From Agroathelia rolfsii (taxonomy: Eukaryota > Basidiomycota > Agaricomycetes > Amylocorticiales > Amylocorticiaceae): a stretch of 64,000 nucleotides of DNA. A program made the position numbers and the translations under genes. Location of the stretch: NCBI GenBank assembly GCA_018343915.1, contig JABRWF010000005.1, forward strand, positions 4,003,001-4,067,000, written 5' to 3'. The notes under the pieces are model-generated. The model searched no databases, was not told the DNA's origin, and worked only from the letters and a program-made list of their open reading frames with translations. Positions 25,214-38,060 of the stretch are shown in pieces (positions within the stretch are counted from its first letter, which is position 1; the number at the start of each line of letters is the position of its first letter).

Positions 25214-27467
25214 ATGGACAACCATAACCTCACAACAACCAAGGAAGTTCCTGGGGATATCTATGCTTCTAATGATGCCAAGCTGGAGGCGTTCTCGAGC
25301 CTCGACAATTCCAGTTCTTCAAACTCTGCTTTGTTCGGTCGTATTACTTATCTGCTTGGTCACTGGGGTATCGAAACTCATGGGTGATTCTTTGCCTTTG
25401 AATCTTCCAATGAAATATCATGGTCCTAAGCCTACAATTTGCAATCAAGAATCGGACCCATCCCACCCGAAAATCGAACAGACAAAAGGATCTACCAGAT
25501 GTTCTTTGTTTGGTTCTCTGCGAACTTCAACATCCTAGCGTAAATACGCACATGTCTTGTTTTGATTTATCGTATATCCTCATGTCTCTGTTCGTATTAG
25601 CTTCAGCACGGGCACTGTGGGACCAGCTTTCTTTGATTTGTCATTGGTGCCATCCCTCATGATCATCTTAGTTGTGGACATCATGTGTGTCATACATAGT
25701 ACGAAAAAGTACTTGAAGTTCTATGAGCTGACTTCTAGCAAGTTTCTGTGCTATCCCTGCGTATTTGTAAGCTCCCTCTCCACTCCATTCCAGCTACCGA
25801 GTAATAAAAGCAAACTTTGCTCACGTCACGCTCCACTTATTTAGCGCAGTGTTTGGCCCTAAAATTGGAACGCGTGCCATGGTGCAAGCACGCTATTCCT
25901 GGGGGTATGTCTTTTCGTTAAAGCCACTCCGTTGCCAGTCCCTTTTTTTTTAATTATTAATTTAAATTATTTCATTATTCATTTGCAGGTTCATTCCCAG
26001 CGTCATTCCTAGTGCATTCAATGTATTTTCGCTCCAAGGGTTCCTGGTATTAAACTGTATTATTGGAGGACAAACTTTGGCTAGTGTGTCAAGCCATCTC
26101 GACGATACGCTAGGGATCGTCATCATTAGCGTCATTTCTCTTTTGGTAAGTCACCCTACCGCAGCATATCCATCAGGTTGATGCGACGAGGTTTTGTTTA
26201 GGTGACTTTCTGTGGATATAAAGTTGTGCATTTGTACGCTGTCTTTAACCTGCCAACGAACCATATTCACTCAAATATTCTCTTTTGACAGGTATGAAAG
26301 CGTAGCTTGGATACCCAATGTCGTCGCCTTTATCGTTATGCTTGGCGTGGGCGCAAAGCATATCAATCTTGCACCTCGAACGGAGCCGACAACCGCCGCG
26401 AATGTCTTGTCCTGTGCCACCACGATCGCATCCAGTCTTATCAGCTGGTGTACGATGACACCTGATTATGGCGTTTATCATAGCGCAGAAGCATCGACGT
26501 ATGCTATAATCTTTTTTATCCGACATATTTGGCAGTCTGTTCAAGATAACTACGTACAGCTCTAGGGTATTTTTATACACTTACCTGGGCTTCCTCCTTG
26601 CCAGTGTAAGCTTAACCGTGCTTTTTTTTACTGCGTAGGATCTGCTTTAATTTTCAATTTTTGCGTAGCTGCCTGGCCACATGATCGGAGCCGCCTTCGG
26701 AGCCGCCACGCCATTCGTTCCTTCCTGGTCGACAGGATCGGACAACCTGAGCAACGTCGGCGGTCTCATCAACGCGATCTTGGAGCCTACAGGAGGCTTT
26801 GGTAAGTTCCTGGTCGTGTTGATTGCATTGACCATTCCCAGTGCCTGTGCGCCGACAATGTACTCTTTCAGCACGAGTTTCATGGCTGTCGCACCTGTGT
26901 TCGCTAAGATACCGAGATACGTTTATGTGGTTGTGTCTGAAGCAATGTATGTCATCCACCATGACAGCTTGTGCATTTGAGGGCTCACATACGACGATCC
27001 TCTGAATCCGCCCCAGATTGATACCTGTAGCCGTTGTGGGTGCCACTCGATTTTACGAAACATTTGTCAACATCCTCAGTAAGTTATTCTTTTTTACCGA
27101 CCGATTATCCCTCTGTGTTCAAGTAAATCCCCCCCCCCCCAACGTACGTACAGACATGATTGGTTACTGGTCAGCAGCCTTTTCCTCCATCATCCTCGTC
27201 GAGCATTTTCTCTTCCGCTCCGGTGACTTTACGAGCTACGATATCACCGCCTGGCAGTCCAGACGCGAGCTCCCACTTGGCCTTGCCGCCTGCTTCGCCT
27301 TCGCAGCTGCGATCGGGATAATTGTACCATGCATGAGCCAGGTGTGGTATCAGGGCCCGATCGCGCGGGCGGGCACGGGCGATATCGGTATCCTGACTGG
27401 CTTTACCGTCGCTGGTGTGGCGTATGCCGTTGCGAGAGCGATCGAAAAGCGCCATTCTGGGCGGTGA
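25214..27467 (+). CDS. Purine/cytosine permease, NCS1 family (Fcy2-like)
   Basis: Plasma-membrane nucleobase:proton symporter. ATG at 25214; the frame upstream opens only with GTG. Joining at least ten short exons gives the NCS1 order. LLGHWGIETHGI is followed by PPENRTDKRIYQMFFVWFSAN and ILAFSTGTVGPAFFDLS. Then come FGPKIGTRAMVQARYSWGF, the family motif LNCIIGGQTLASVS, TFCGYKVVHLYESVAWIPN, and SWCTMTPDYGVYHSAEAS. The later part has LPGHMIGAAFGAA, FMAVAPVFAKIPR and a C-terminal set of helices ending in AIEKRHSGR. Stop TGA at 27465-27467. A 12-C run lies in a late intron (about 27,127). Substrate (cytosine, adenine, guanine, hypoxanthine) cannot be fixed from sequence. It converges on aspartate kinase. 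Confidence 0.92.
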
Positions 27468-27974
27468 TTTTTTGTGATGACGGTTATTATGTGCCTTTTT
27501 TCTTTTTTTTTTCTTGATTTGCTATGAAGTGTATCTGTTAGGGCATAGGCATGATTATGGTTGGCCGGGTCGTCATGAATTGGACGCCGGTATCATATTT
27601 TTTAAACGATGTAAAAGCAATACAAAAAAAAGTTTGTTGTGATATACAGTTTCCAGTGTAGCTAGTGGGAAAATATAGAAAGTCATGTTGGACGACCTTA
27701 TTTGAGAATGCGCGTAAGCAGTTGGAGTAAAGGAGCGAAATGTTACAATCAAGGTTATGTTGGACAACCCTTGACGGAAGATGAGGCAGGAAACAAATAG
27801 ATAATTACGACAGAAAAAAAAAGCCAGTTGGATGACCTAATAGATCGATAGGATGAATAGGTCATGTTGGACAAGCCATGAATATATAGGGGAAAAAGAT
27901 TATATTAAATCATCAGAACAACCAAGGTCCAACTGCATTGACAAACGTCAGCAAGATTTCTCGAGCTGCTTGCT
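27468..27974. other. Convergent intergenic region with repeated 17-mer
   Basis: Shared 3' flank of the permease (plus) and aspartate kinase (minus). No gene. It contains four related copies of a GTYATGTTGGACRACCT-like motif, described separately. Confidence 0.5.
27682..27877. repeat. Four dispersed copies of a ~17-bp motif
   Basis: Related sequences at 27682-27698 (GTCATGTTGGACGACCT), 27753-27770 (GGTTATGTTGGACAACCC), 27823-27839 (GCCAGTTGGATGACCTA) and 27861-27877 (GTCATGTTGGACAAGCC). They start about 71, 70 and 38 bases apart. Lying between two converging genes, they would be in the 3' UTR of one or both transcripts. Confidence 0.55.
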
Positions 27975-30066
27975 TTAACAGGAGGACGAACCTCGACCCT
28001 TGCCTTCGATAGGCTTGATCAATAGACAACTCTGGTGGATCAGATTGAGTGCTTTCACGGCATCTCTGCCGTTAATGACACACGAAATATTGATCTCGTT
28101 CGCGCCCTGACTGATCATCTCAATGTTGACGTTGCCTTGGCCCAGTGTCGTGAACATGCGTCCGGAGATACCGACCATCTGACGCATCTGATGACCGACG
28201 AGGGAAAGAATGGCCATCTCGCGTTGCAGCGTGACCTGTCATGATCGGGTTTGTTTGTTTGTTTTTTGTTCAGACGACAACATCCCGATTTCCAAAATAA
28301 GAGAGATAATATAATTACAGTTCCATATTGCTGCAGCTCGGCAACTAGACGATCGAGAACTCTCTTGGACAGACTGTCATCGATACACATGCTAACGTGG
28401 ACCTCACTCGTACTGATCAAGTCGACAACGACGCCGTATCGGTCGAGTGTGCCGAATAACTTGGCCAGGAAACCGTGCGAGACGCTCTTCCGGTTGGAAC
28501 TTACGCTCAAAACGACGATGTGCTCCTTAATGGTCACGGCCGTTGGTAACCTCTTGCTGCGTTCAACATCTTCCATAATAGAAAGCTGATGTAGCGCTTG
28601 TAAGGAATCAGGGGCAGGCTGTGGTGAGGATGGACCGTTATTATGTTCTGGATCGATGACAGTCCCGCCGCCCGAGGGGTTCTCCACGTTCTTGATGCGG
28701 ATGGGTATCTTGCGACGAATGACCTGTTCCAACGCATAATCACATTAAAACGCATATATATATATAAAGAGCGGTGTACCAAGACTTGCCTGTTCCATGG
28801 TGAAAGGATGGACAACCTCGCTACCATAATATGTCAACTCGGCCGCTTCATCTGGAGAGATGACGGGGACGAGTCTGGCAGTGGGGACCTTGCGTGGATC
28901 GGCAGTGAAAATACCATCGACTTCCTTCCAGATCTGCAGCTCGGAAGCCTCAAGCCCAACCGCCAGTAGAGCAGACAGGAAGTCTGTGTAACCGCGGCCG
29001 ACCTGTGTGAGAAGCGACCCTGGAACAGGTCCGAAGAATCCTGAAGAAAATATATGAGCATCAGCCTGTAAGGAGTGAAAAATGCAAAGTCCTACCCGTG
29101 ACGACAGGGACCTTTGCACCGCATTGGGACACTCGTTCGCCAACAGCTTGTGCGACACGGTCGTAAAAGGCTTGGCCGAGGGTGCCGTCGACCTCATCTG
29201 TGTCTGGTACGACATCTTCTAGAGATACATATTCAGAGTCGACCCCCTTCACTCGTGGCGGTCGATTCAGCTGATGGTTCCACGACTAGGAAGAAAACAC
29301 TAACCTGATCCCGAAGGACTGCAGCCACAAGTTTACACGCCATACGTTCGCCAAGGCCAATGATACTATCTTGTGATCTTGGCGAAATTTCGTCGATGAC
29401 CTTTTTTTTTTTTAAAAAAAAATAGCGTTAAGGAGTGCTGACAGAATAAAAAGGAGAAAAAGGACAGACCCTAGCCGCGAAAAGGAAAGAGTATAACCAC
29501 TCGCAGTCATTTTCGATTTCCAACTCGAGCTCCTGAAGTATCTCGGGGCTCGTAATGTAAGATCGTGCAGCGATTATGTGCTCCGTGCGCAATAGCTCGA
29601 TGGTATCCGAGAACGGCGCATTCGGTCGTGGGTTCAGGAAGTATGATGGCGTGCGAGGAGGAGAGGTCGGCGATGAGGAGATGGTGGGTGTGTCGGATGG
29701 CGACGGTCTTGTCGTGGTACCCTTGCGAGCGATCCCGTTTGGCTTAGCATGCCTTTTGAGAGCTTCGGAGGCAGCACGGAGTAGCAGGTTTGTCGTGCCA
29801 GTTGCTTTTGTAGAGCCAGATCTTGCTGAGCAAACGACGGCTACTTTGTTTTGTTCGAGGTAGTTCCTAGATAGGAGATAGTAAGTTAAGTTTGCGAGAA
29901 AGAAGATATTTGCACAAACGTACGGCACAATGTCCCTAGCAATCTGCAGGGCAAATTTCCCGACACTTGTACCACCAAACTTTTGTACGACCCACTTGAC
30001 GGAGGGATCGGTGCTGTTACGTCTCAGACACGGCGACGAGGGCGAGTCAGTGTCAGTGTTCTGCAT
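27975..30066 (-). CDS. HOM3: Aspartate kinase (aspartokinase)
   Basis: Phosphorylates L-aspartate, the first step to threonine, methionine and homoserine; cytosolic and usually feedback-inhibited by threonine. ATG at 30064-30066. The N-terminal kinase domain has KFGGTSVGK (about 29,965), VVCSARSG and LGERMACKLVAA. It also has PVVTGFFG, QVGRGYTDF and the aspartate-binding segment EVDGIFTADPRKV, followed by YYGSEVVHPFTMEQ. The C-terminal part carries two ACT-type regulatory segments (ITIKEHIVVLSV-like VTIKEHIVVLSVSS and MAILSLVGHQMRQMVG). The stop is at 27975-27977. It has about seven exons with 45-80-nt introns. A Ser/Thr/Pro-rich insertion lies in the kinase domain near 29,650-29,760, as is common in fungal enzymes. 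Key motifs are intact. Confidence 0.95.
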
Positions 30067-30985
30067 TTTGTGCTAGCGAGTGAGGCAAGCCAACTGGAAC
30101 CAACGGTCGGTCGCAAGAGTAGGATAGGATAATGGGAGTAGAAAGACAAGAAAGACTGACGATTAATGCGCCAGGGAAATGAGTCACACAGACAGAACAG
30201 GACAGACAAGCGAACGTCGATCGGAACTGAAGCAGCTGGAGTACTCGACTGCAGCATCTCTTTGCATTTATACGTAGAGAAAAAAAAAAGGAGATGGCAT
30301 GGATCTTATTGCAGTACATTAAGATCGGTGTCAGCTGCAAAATAGAGCCAAGTCCTTTCTTGTTTGGACGTATATTGGCGCATATACTCAGCAAGATAGA
30401 AAATTAGGAAAATGACCAGAAATGAGTATGTGACGTGACAGGGCCGAATTGGTCGGTCTCGCCTCTTCGTCGGCGCTTCGGCTTTATTAGAATTCGTCAT
30501 CCATCATAAGACTCCGCTGGCAAGGCGCACTTATCCCAGTGCACTCAATATAGTGCGCATGCCAACAATTCATTGCATTCGTAAAAAAAAAACTGCCGGC
30601 TGTTAAGCCAGATAGCAGATAACAGTAACCGAGTATTACATTGGCATATCTCTATAGAATGCTACAAAGCGATAACAAGTGAACATGCGGTAAAAGGGAG
30701 CGATGAATTTGTCAAGCCGGCTCGCTGAGTAATGTAAGGGATGATAATACGAAAAAAGGTCCAAAATCCAGGAGGGATGAATACTTTGAAAATAGCCGGT
30801 ATTATCCAAAGAATAAGAGTTAGAATGTTCAATAGAGATAAAAGTCCATCAAGCAAACAGATGGCTTCAAGGCGGATGATGCCAAGCTAATATCAGTGTA
30901 GGGTATACAATTGTCCAGTCTAGCAAAGGCTTGAGTCTCGTTGGGGCCTAAAGCAATATATAGAGTCAAGTTCTGTAGTCGATGC
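30067..30985. other. Intergenic: aspartate kinase promoter and GH16 gene 3' flank
   Basis: No supported coding exon. Short ORFs lack motifs. An AT-rich stretch runs through 30,560-30,850. Confidence 0.45.
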
Positions 30986-33444
30986 TCAGCATCCATCAAC
31001 AAAGCTATTCGTGGGCCACGTTTGCCCAAAGTCTCCAGTCCATGTTGTGTAGTTAGGATTCGTGTATGCTTCGATGTATCTGAGAGTAGACATAAGTAGA
31101 CGGTCACAATACGCACAATGCATTACTTACTCATTGATATATGCTGCTGTAGGGAAATCTTCGGGATCACATCCGACGTTGATCGAGTCTGAAGGCTGAT
31201 AGACGCGGACCCAGTCAACATACATTCTCGCGGGGAATGGCAAATGGTCAAGATCGACTGTCTCGAAGTTCCAGGACATTCCAAAATTCATGATCAAGTA
31301 CTTGAGGATGTGTAAGTCATGGCGTCTTGACAGGGTAATGTCATATTTTAATACTTACCATTGGCTCTTGGGGAACAGGGCGAGAACTAATGTTTACTCT
31401 CGAGTCCGCTGTGAATCCACCTTGAAGAACCGTCCACGCCAGTTTGTTGTTTGATACCCAGCTTACGTACTACATTTAATGCATGATTTTCAGTGTGCGA
31501 AGATCCAGTGTCAGGACATGTCAACATACTGCACCATCAAACCCTAAGATATCAAATGATGAGATTACGAAGCGTAAGGCAAACAAATGTCTCTTGATAT
31601 AAACGTACCTGGTTTGTATTCGAATCCATATATGGAATATACCTTGCCGTTGTATTCGTATCCCTCTTGATCTAACAAAAAAAAAAGATTAGACAGTTCG
31701 ATACAGCATGAAAACTTCCAACTAGTGTACTTGTCTCCGTGACAACAGAGCTAGCCTGCTGCAGCTGACCGCCCGCATAAGAGTTCAATGTCGATATACT
31801 GCTATTGGCGATGACATAATTATCCGATGTATTGTACCACTCGTATTGGTAGTTGAATGGCGCCCATTGAGCCGATTGGGAGACGTAGCCAGCATAGTTA
31901 GATATCTAAATAATTTTGATTAGGTTAAAGATCCCGAAGTGACTAGATAAATTTCAAACATGCCTGGGCTTCAAACATATCAATTTCCGGTGCTCCCCGA
32001 CCAACATACGTCCCATCAGAGTGCATTGGGCCCGGATGCGACTGTCCCGAGCATGTGCAGCGAGAAAGACGTTGGCCAGGCAGATACGAAAGCGCAGCAC
32101 CACCAGTACCGCCGGTGGCAGCTGCAGCTGGGACGCCATCCTTGGTCTGGTTAGGTGCTGTCCCTACATCACAAGAGTCGTATGTATATGGCCACTAGGG
32201 ATATATTAGACATGTGTGCAGTTTTGTTAATTGTGAATTTACCAGTCCATCAAGCGTTGCGCCATGTCCAGCACGTCCAAGATTGCCCAGAGTCCAGATA
32301 GCTGTACATGATATTTATATTAGCATTTATCCTAATTGTCACTGCACTCTGTAATACATTCAAAAAGAAATCGACGAACCAGGCCAAAATCCAGTGATGT
32401 CATCCATACCCGGAATAACAACGCTCGCCATGAACATACCGCCGGTAAAGCAAAATTTGTTCCATGTTGTCATCATACCACTCTGATAACTGAGGTTATG
32501 GGTTTGCATCTGTTGCATTGTGATAATGAGGGAGCCATTGGATGTCGTAATCGCTGCGGGATCGTAGTACTCCAAATCGTTCGTGGAGTAGTAATGTTGG
32601 TCACCCGCCTCCCAATAAGGATCATCACCTGGATAAAAGGTACGACCGTCTGTGTTGAATTCGTCGCTAAACACGAGTGTGAATTCTGTGGAACCGTCTT
32701 TCCAGGATGTCATCTTGTATGCATCCGAGGGGGTATCAGCATCTATGAGACCGAAGTTGCCTATGTCGGGGACCTAGCAGAGTTGAATTATATGAGAAAG
32801 AAAGCGGTAATCGAAATCAAGATGGGCATACCTGCCCAGATGCATTGGTGCCTCCAATATTGAATCCACCTTGTTTCGATGCTTTTTTTGTTGTAAAGTG
32901 AGATATTAGAGGGTAACCCGCGCTGATATAGACCTATTTAGTATCTTTCTTCCTATAGATGTATCACGAAAACATACAAAAGTGTCAGAAGACCAGCTAT
33001 CAGAACAAATAAACAGCCTAGGTTAGCTAAACCTCGCGCAGTGAAGAAATGGCCGCCCATGTCAACTCTTCTATCGCGTTTGGGATCTGGCGTGTGTAAG
33101 TCGTCATCCGGCTCAGGATACGCTGGCGATAAATTCGCTCCCCATGTCGTGGGGTCGGCAGCCAGAGAAAACTTTGATAGAGGATTAACAATAAGATCAT
33201 TATGCAGAATTTGGTTGGAAATACTTTTTCAGATACTGAGGCAGCTATTGCGGAATTTCGGTTCACAGCACCGTAAGGAGTGTCGTTCTTCATTGATATT
33301 TAGGTAAGTCCTGAGAGGTAAATATTCAGGAAAATGTGGTTCCCTCACCATCAAATCGTAGTTAGAACCAGTTGGTGATATTAAGTTGGTGCTGGAGCCC
33401 GTGGGCGTTGAGGGCATGCGAGGGTGTGGATAACTGCTGGCCAT
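30986..33444 (-). CDS. Beta-glucan synthesis-associated protein, KRE6/SKN1 type, GH16
   Basis: Type II membrane protein of the secretory pathway needed for cell-wall beta-1,6-glucan in fungi. ATG at 33442-33444 starts a cytosolic Ser/Pro-rich tail ([14 protein letters not shown]). A single hydrophobic helix follows near 33,000 ([13 protein letters not shown]). The GH16-like lumenal domain has [23 protein letters not shown] and [10 protein letters not shown]. It continues with the Cys-containing segment around SRCTCSG and the catalytic-type motif [11 protein letters not shown] (about 32,000). Near the end the family typical [18 protein letters not shown] and [11 protein letters not shown] are read. 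Stop TGA at 30986-30988. At least ten short exons. The EIDxxE motif is complete, so the glucanase/transglycosylase-like site is preserved. KRE6 and SKN1 cannot be separated here. Confidence 0.92.
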
Positions 33445-34612
33445 GTCTATGCGGGAGTATGATAGTACAAAGGAATGTGGTTAGCGGTGAGACGTTGGTT
33501 GCGTATTTGAGCAGCAACGGCTAAATATAAACTACCACTGGCGGCAGCGCCCGCCGACTATGCGGACGAAGTATAAAAACCATGTGAGATCAAGGGTGTT
33601 TTGTCCTTTTCAGGGCCAAGTTCGCGTCTTTCAACCGCGGATTTGTCAGCGTCCCCATGAAGAGTAGCTGTATAATCGCTCTGTGTTCAGTCCAGATGAT
33701 TTTTTCTTTCAACTGACGGCGAAGCAAGCGTTCGAGTAGCAGAACATGGAATTTAGTAGTCTAGATGATCTCACAAAAAAAAGATCCGCAGCAACATGCA
33801 AGGCACAGCCGCCGAAGACTGCCGCGGCCTGCCGTCCCGAGCCTTGTAGTCTCCGAGTCATGTCCATACCCAGGGCTTAAAATAAACCATATCGTTAAAT
33901 GTTGCTCAAGCTGTTCAAATTGTAGTATCGATGCAGACCATATTTGCTGGCAAATTGCAAAACTCACAACCAGAACACAATCTGACATCACCTACTTGAC
34001 TCTCACCCGGAGACAGTATGTCTCTTCTTCAGTATCGGAGAATAGGATGAGGCACATTCATTAATTTGCCTAAGCTATGCTACGTAAATCCGTCATAACG
34101 GAAAACGCTGCAGTCCATCTCAATGACGACGTGGTGACGCAAAGGGCCGTGTCTCTCGCTCCGGATCAATCGTTCTTTACAATTGTTTTCAAGGTAACAC
34201 CATCTACTATGACAATGCGCGGCTGCATTTCTTACCTGTGCACAGTCAGGCCGGCTGTTAATTAAGCCAAAGAGATAGTACAAAGGAACTCACATCCTGG
34301 GCTTCGAAATGTAAGAATTGTCGATTCAGAAGCTTTGGCAACAGTTCTAAATTAAATAGCTTAGTCTGACCCCGTTAAGACTCAAAAGAAATAATATTGG
34401 AGGCGCAAAAAAACCTTCATTGCCCCACGACCATGAGCAGCAGAGAGACACTTCATCCTTCGCGCTGGACACGCTTACTTACAATCTTTGAATTTCAGTA
34501 CGAATGCTAGTATCTCATCTCGCTATATATTGCACAGTACATGGCGTTCAATATTCGACAATCAATAGCCAATCTTGGTCAAAACCTACTAGCCCTACTG
34601 GTAGCAAACTCC
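33445..34612. other. Intergenic between KRE6-like gene and the duplicated region
   Basis: Promoter of the KRE6-like gene on its left side. No gene recognised in the remaining roughly 1 kb. Confidence 0.45.
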
Positions 34613-35000
34613 TTAGGGAAGTTTGGCAATGAATGCATCGATGATCGTCTTTGCCGATTCATCCCAACTACTTGACTCATAAGTGATATACGCATCTGTC
34701 TTTCCTTTCTGCGCCACAATTGTGATGTACTTCGGTGGTTCGCCCGACGTCTCCTGTGACTTGGTTTGAAAAACGGTCTTCGTTCCCGACTGAGACTTGC
34801 CGTCTCCGTGCCATGGCTTGTACACTCCTTTGCCGAACACCTCCTCGACTTTGGAGGTGTTGATGTTCTCAAGGTACCGTTTGACCTCCTTCAGATCTTT
34901 CTTGGAGGCATTTGGCCGGAAAGTGTAAAGCGTAAATGAACGTGTCGAAGATGACTAGTTTAGCTGAGATTGGTAGACTCACATTTACAGTGACAGACAT
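34613..35000 (-). CDS. Small lysine-rich protein, copy 1 (altered 3' splice site)
   Basis: First member of a family with three gene copies here; I do not recognise the family. ATG 34998-35000, exon MSVTVN, then intron and an exon encoding an alpha-helical N-terminus, a KPWHGDGKSQSGTK loop, beta-type stretches (TVFQTKS, KYITIVAQKGKTDAYITY) and a C-terminal helix (WDESAKTIIDAFIAKL). Stop TAA 34613-34615. In the sister genes the intron ends CAG or TAG just before CCTAA; here the corresponding dinucleotide is GG (TTTCCGG). The next AG, 15 bases on (CCTCCAAG), keeps frame and would drop five residues, giving about 101 aa. It may therefore be expressed in shortened form or be decaying. CTTATAG (CTATAAG on the coding strand) about 90 bp upstream may be the TATA element. 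It sits at the left edge of duplicated unit 1. Confidence 0.65.
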
Positions 35001-38000
35001 TGTGTTTTAAGAAGAGATGATGTGGAGCAAATGGGCTCTAGCTGTCTACAGATGGACTGGCACTTACAGTCTATTTACAGCGCTGTACTTATAGGCCAGG
35101 CGATGAGTCCATAATTTCAGGTAAGCATCCAACTTTGCTCACATGGATAATTTCAGAAATCAGAATAGTCCCGTGCCCGCTGAGTGATTTATTTGAATCA
35201 TCCGAGTTTCCGGTAACATACATTGAGAGTAACTAAATTCGTCATTCCTTGAAATGATAATATCACGAGAACATAATTCCACAGGCGCATCAGCGGCAAG
35301 TGAATCACCTAGTCGACATTTTTCGACGCACTAATCTGATGAAGAAACCATCCGACTCGCGCACTACGAAGCATCTATTCTCCGTACTCTTATGGCGTAC
35401 GTATCATTATTGATCCGACACGTCGCCTAAAACTAACATATCTCAACATGGATGAATTCAACGGAGCAACCTTGCCCTCGGAGTCTCAAACATCCAGTAC
35501 CCTCTTTTAAATCTACTTCCAATATATTCATCACGTCTCACCGGTATGGCCAGTGTATTGTTATTCAGTTGTTTATAATTATATGAGGAAACCACCTAAA
35601 TTTGAAATTCATGGCATTACAGAACCGTGATCATGAGACCAAGTGCATCAGAATAGGTCAATGGCTTAGTTTTACTCGACGCTTGTCCTGTGATAAAAGT
35701 GAGCCAGCTAGTCAGAATCAATATAAAAAAAAACAAGATAAAATTCCGCTTTCCATTGTACTTGGTTGTGGTGCGCCGATAAACGGATGGAGTATATGAC
35801 TACGACGTGCGGCTACTCTAAGACCTGATTACGCTACGTTTGACCATGACTTTGTCACACCCATCCTTCATCGCAAAGGATTACAATTCCAACATGTCCC
35901 CCTTAGAGACGTCTATTCCTCCTTCTCCCAACTTTATTTCAAACCACATGGGTTTATGCGCTATGCGCTTCTCGAAACAAGCCATATGCCACTACTCAAC
36001 TTGAATGCAATATGACTGGTTATTTTAATGACTTGTAGTACCAATATAGCGGAAGCAGGCCCGAACAACAGTACATGCAAACAAAAGAAAATGCCGGGCC
36101 ACTCATCCGCTATAGAGGCTCGAGATTCTCAGGCTATGACAGCAGTACTATTAGTAATCTCCTTGAAGTGTCTTGGACGTCAACCTATTAGAAATTCATG
36201 ATCCCATCACAGTCATAATTCATTCATTTTAATAAAAAAAAACTGGCAAAGGCTGCTATTGAAAAATTGAGAGTTATAGTGTGTCTAATGCAGTATTCAG
36301 TTTGTCCTTATACTCACAATGATAGAGCTTGCTATATGCACACATGCGTGCACGATGCATTACATTGTGTGTGCTATTAGCACTGAGTAACCAATTTAAA
36401 TACGATAGACGAAAACAAACCATCTATTAATTATGATAGCCATGAGTAAGATTGCCGGGAAGGGGTTTGGGTCCTACGAATGACATGTCACAAAGTGTAA
36501 CTTGGAGCAGCAGATTCCGAATTCAATGTTAATAATTCGCAACGAGTTTCTCATTCGGTTTGTCCTTGTACATGGTCTTACGTAGGCAAACGGATAAAAT
36601 ACGATGTATTTATATCGAGAGAAATTTATACATCTAATCTACTTAAACATATGCCAGTGATCTTAAATCCGATGCTTCGAGCTGCATGGACTGTAGTTCC
36701 AACATTCAATCCCAGAATAACAAACGGATGACCGAAGTATTCAAATGTGGGTAGGAAGTACCGGCAATACTGGGTTACGAAAGCTAAACCTGAAAGAAAA
36801 GAGGGTGGGAGTAGTGTCTGCCTACTATATATCGCACCCCGCGGGATCTATCAACGGGGTTTTCCAAGTTGTCCAAGCACCATAACCTCATGATTCCAGT
36901 AGAAATCATCAAAAGCATATAGTCCCTAGTGGAGTAAGAATAGAAGAGGGATTGAAACTAAATTTGGATTTGACCATTCACTGAGCTCGAAGATTTCCGT
37001 TTACCCATTGATTGCTTGAAGTTTCAAATATCATTCACCAGAAGCCCTTTCAAAATAAGCGCATCACCGGTACTTACAGACGTCTTCTCCTCTTATAGGA
37101 TACTTACAAGCGTTTATTTACACCGGTGACTCACTCGGTCTGTTAATCAGACTATTTTTATTATACTCCGCATTATAGGAGTAAAGTCACTTGCCCCAAA
37201 CACTGGTTATAACTCTAAGTCGCATACAGGGTATTGTAACGAAAACTCAAGTTCCCCCTAAGCTGAGTGTCAGAATAGCTTATATATATTATATTAAAAT
37301 CAAGAATAAATATGGGGTCCATTTATGATATTTGGAGCATTCAGTGGCGCACGTATTATATGGCTCACAGATTGTTTGGCTTTGTAGCGAGGATTACTAT
37401 CCAGGAGTTGGTCCAGGTGAGGGGGGAGCCAAAGCCTTATTCGTCATAAAGCCTATGTATCTACATAATATATGAGTAAGATCCTTTCAAAGTGATCAAA
37501 TCCCGACTGCATGTGTCTGCAGAGATATGTAAAAGGAGTGGCATATATCAAGGACATCCGGATCCGTACTGCGTTCATGCGCCGACAAGCTACCCGCCGC
37601 ACAACTAGATACTGCCCTAACAACACTTAATATTTCTCTCCTACTTCAGTCATTTATCATTAGTCATATTCCAGAGCGAAGGTATCCCCTGAGTTCCTGT
37701 TTTTTTTTTTTTTGCCTTGGTAGAATAACAATGCTAGAGCCATGAATAAATTAATCGAGAAAACTGCGTTCAGGTGCCAGTGCGGTAATTCACGTTACGG
37801 ATCAACATGAACGGAAGCTTATTTTTGTCTTTCAAGTTTGTCCGACCCGCTTGTCTACAATTGAATCGAACCACTGCCTTAGTAGCGTCCTCAAGGTTCC
37901 AACGCTCATCCTGTTGTGTACCACTTGGCTCACAATGCACTCATGATCACTCTCTCAGCAATACACAGCGTTCAGCTTTCAACATTTCATAATCAACAGC

Positions 38001-38060
38001 AAAATTTCTTTAAACGTCCTTTGAGTTTCAATCCTACTACTAGCCCCTACCCTCAGCCTC
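35001..38060. other. Non-coding part of unit 1 between small-protein copies
   Basis: About 3 kb, AT-rich, with no supported gene. The matching part of unit 2 is 44,921-48,097. Short ORFs in one copy are not preserved in the other, which argues against coding. The first 100 bases include the CTATAAG element of copy 1 (35088-35094 on the minus strand). Confidence 0.55.

Noticed and set aside
26245..27455. Long minus-strand ORFs opposite the permease gene
   Set aside because: They are antisense shadows; the plus strand carries the NCS1 motifs across consistent introns.
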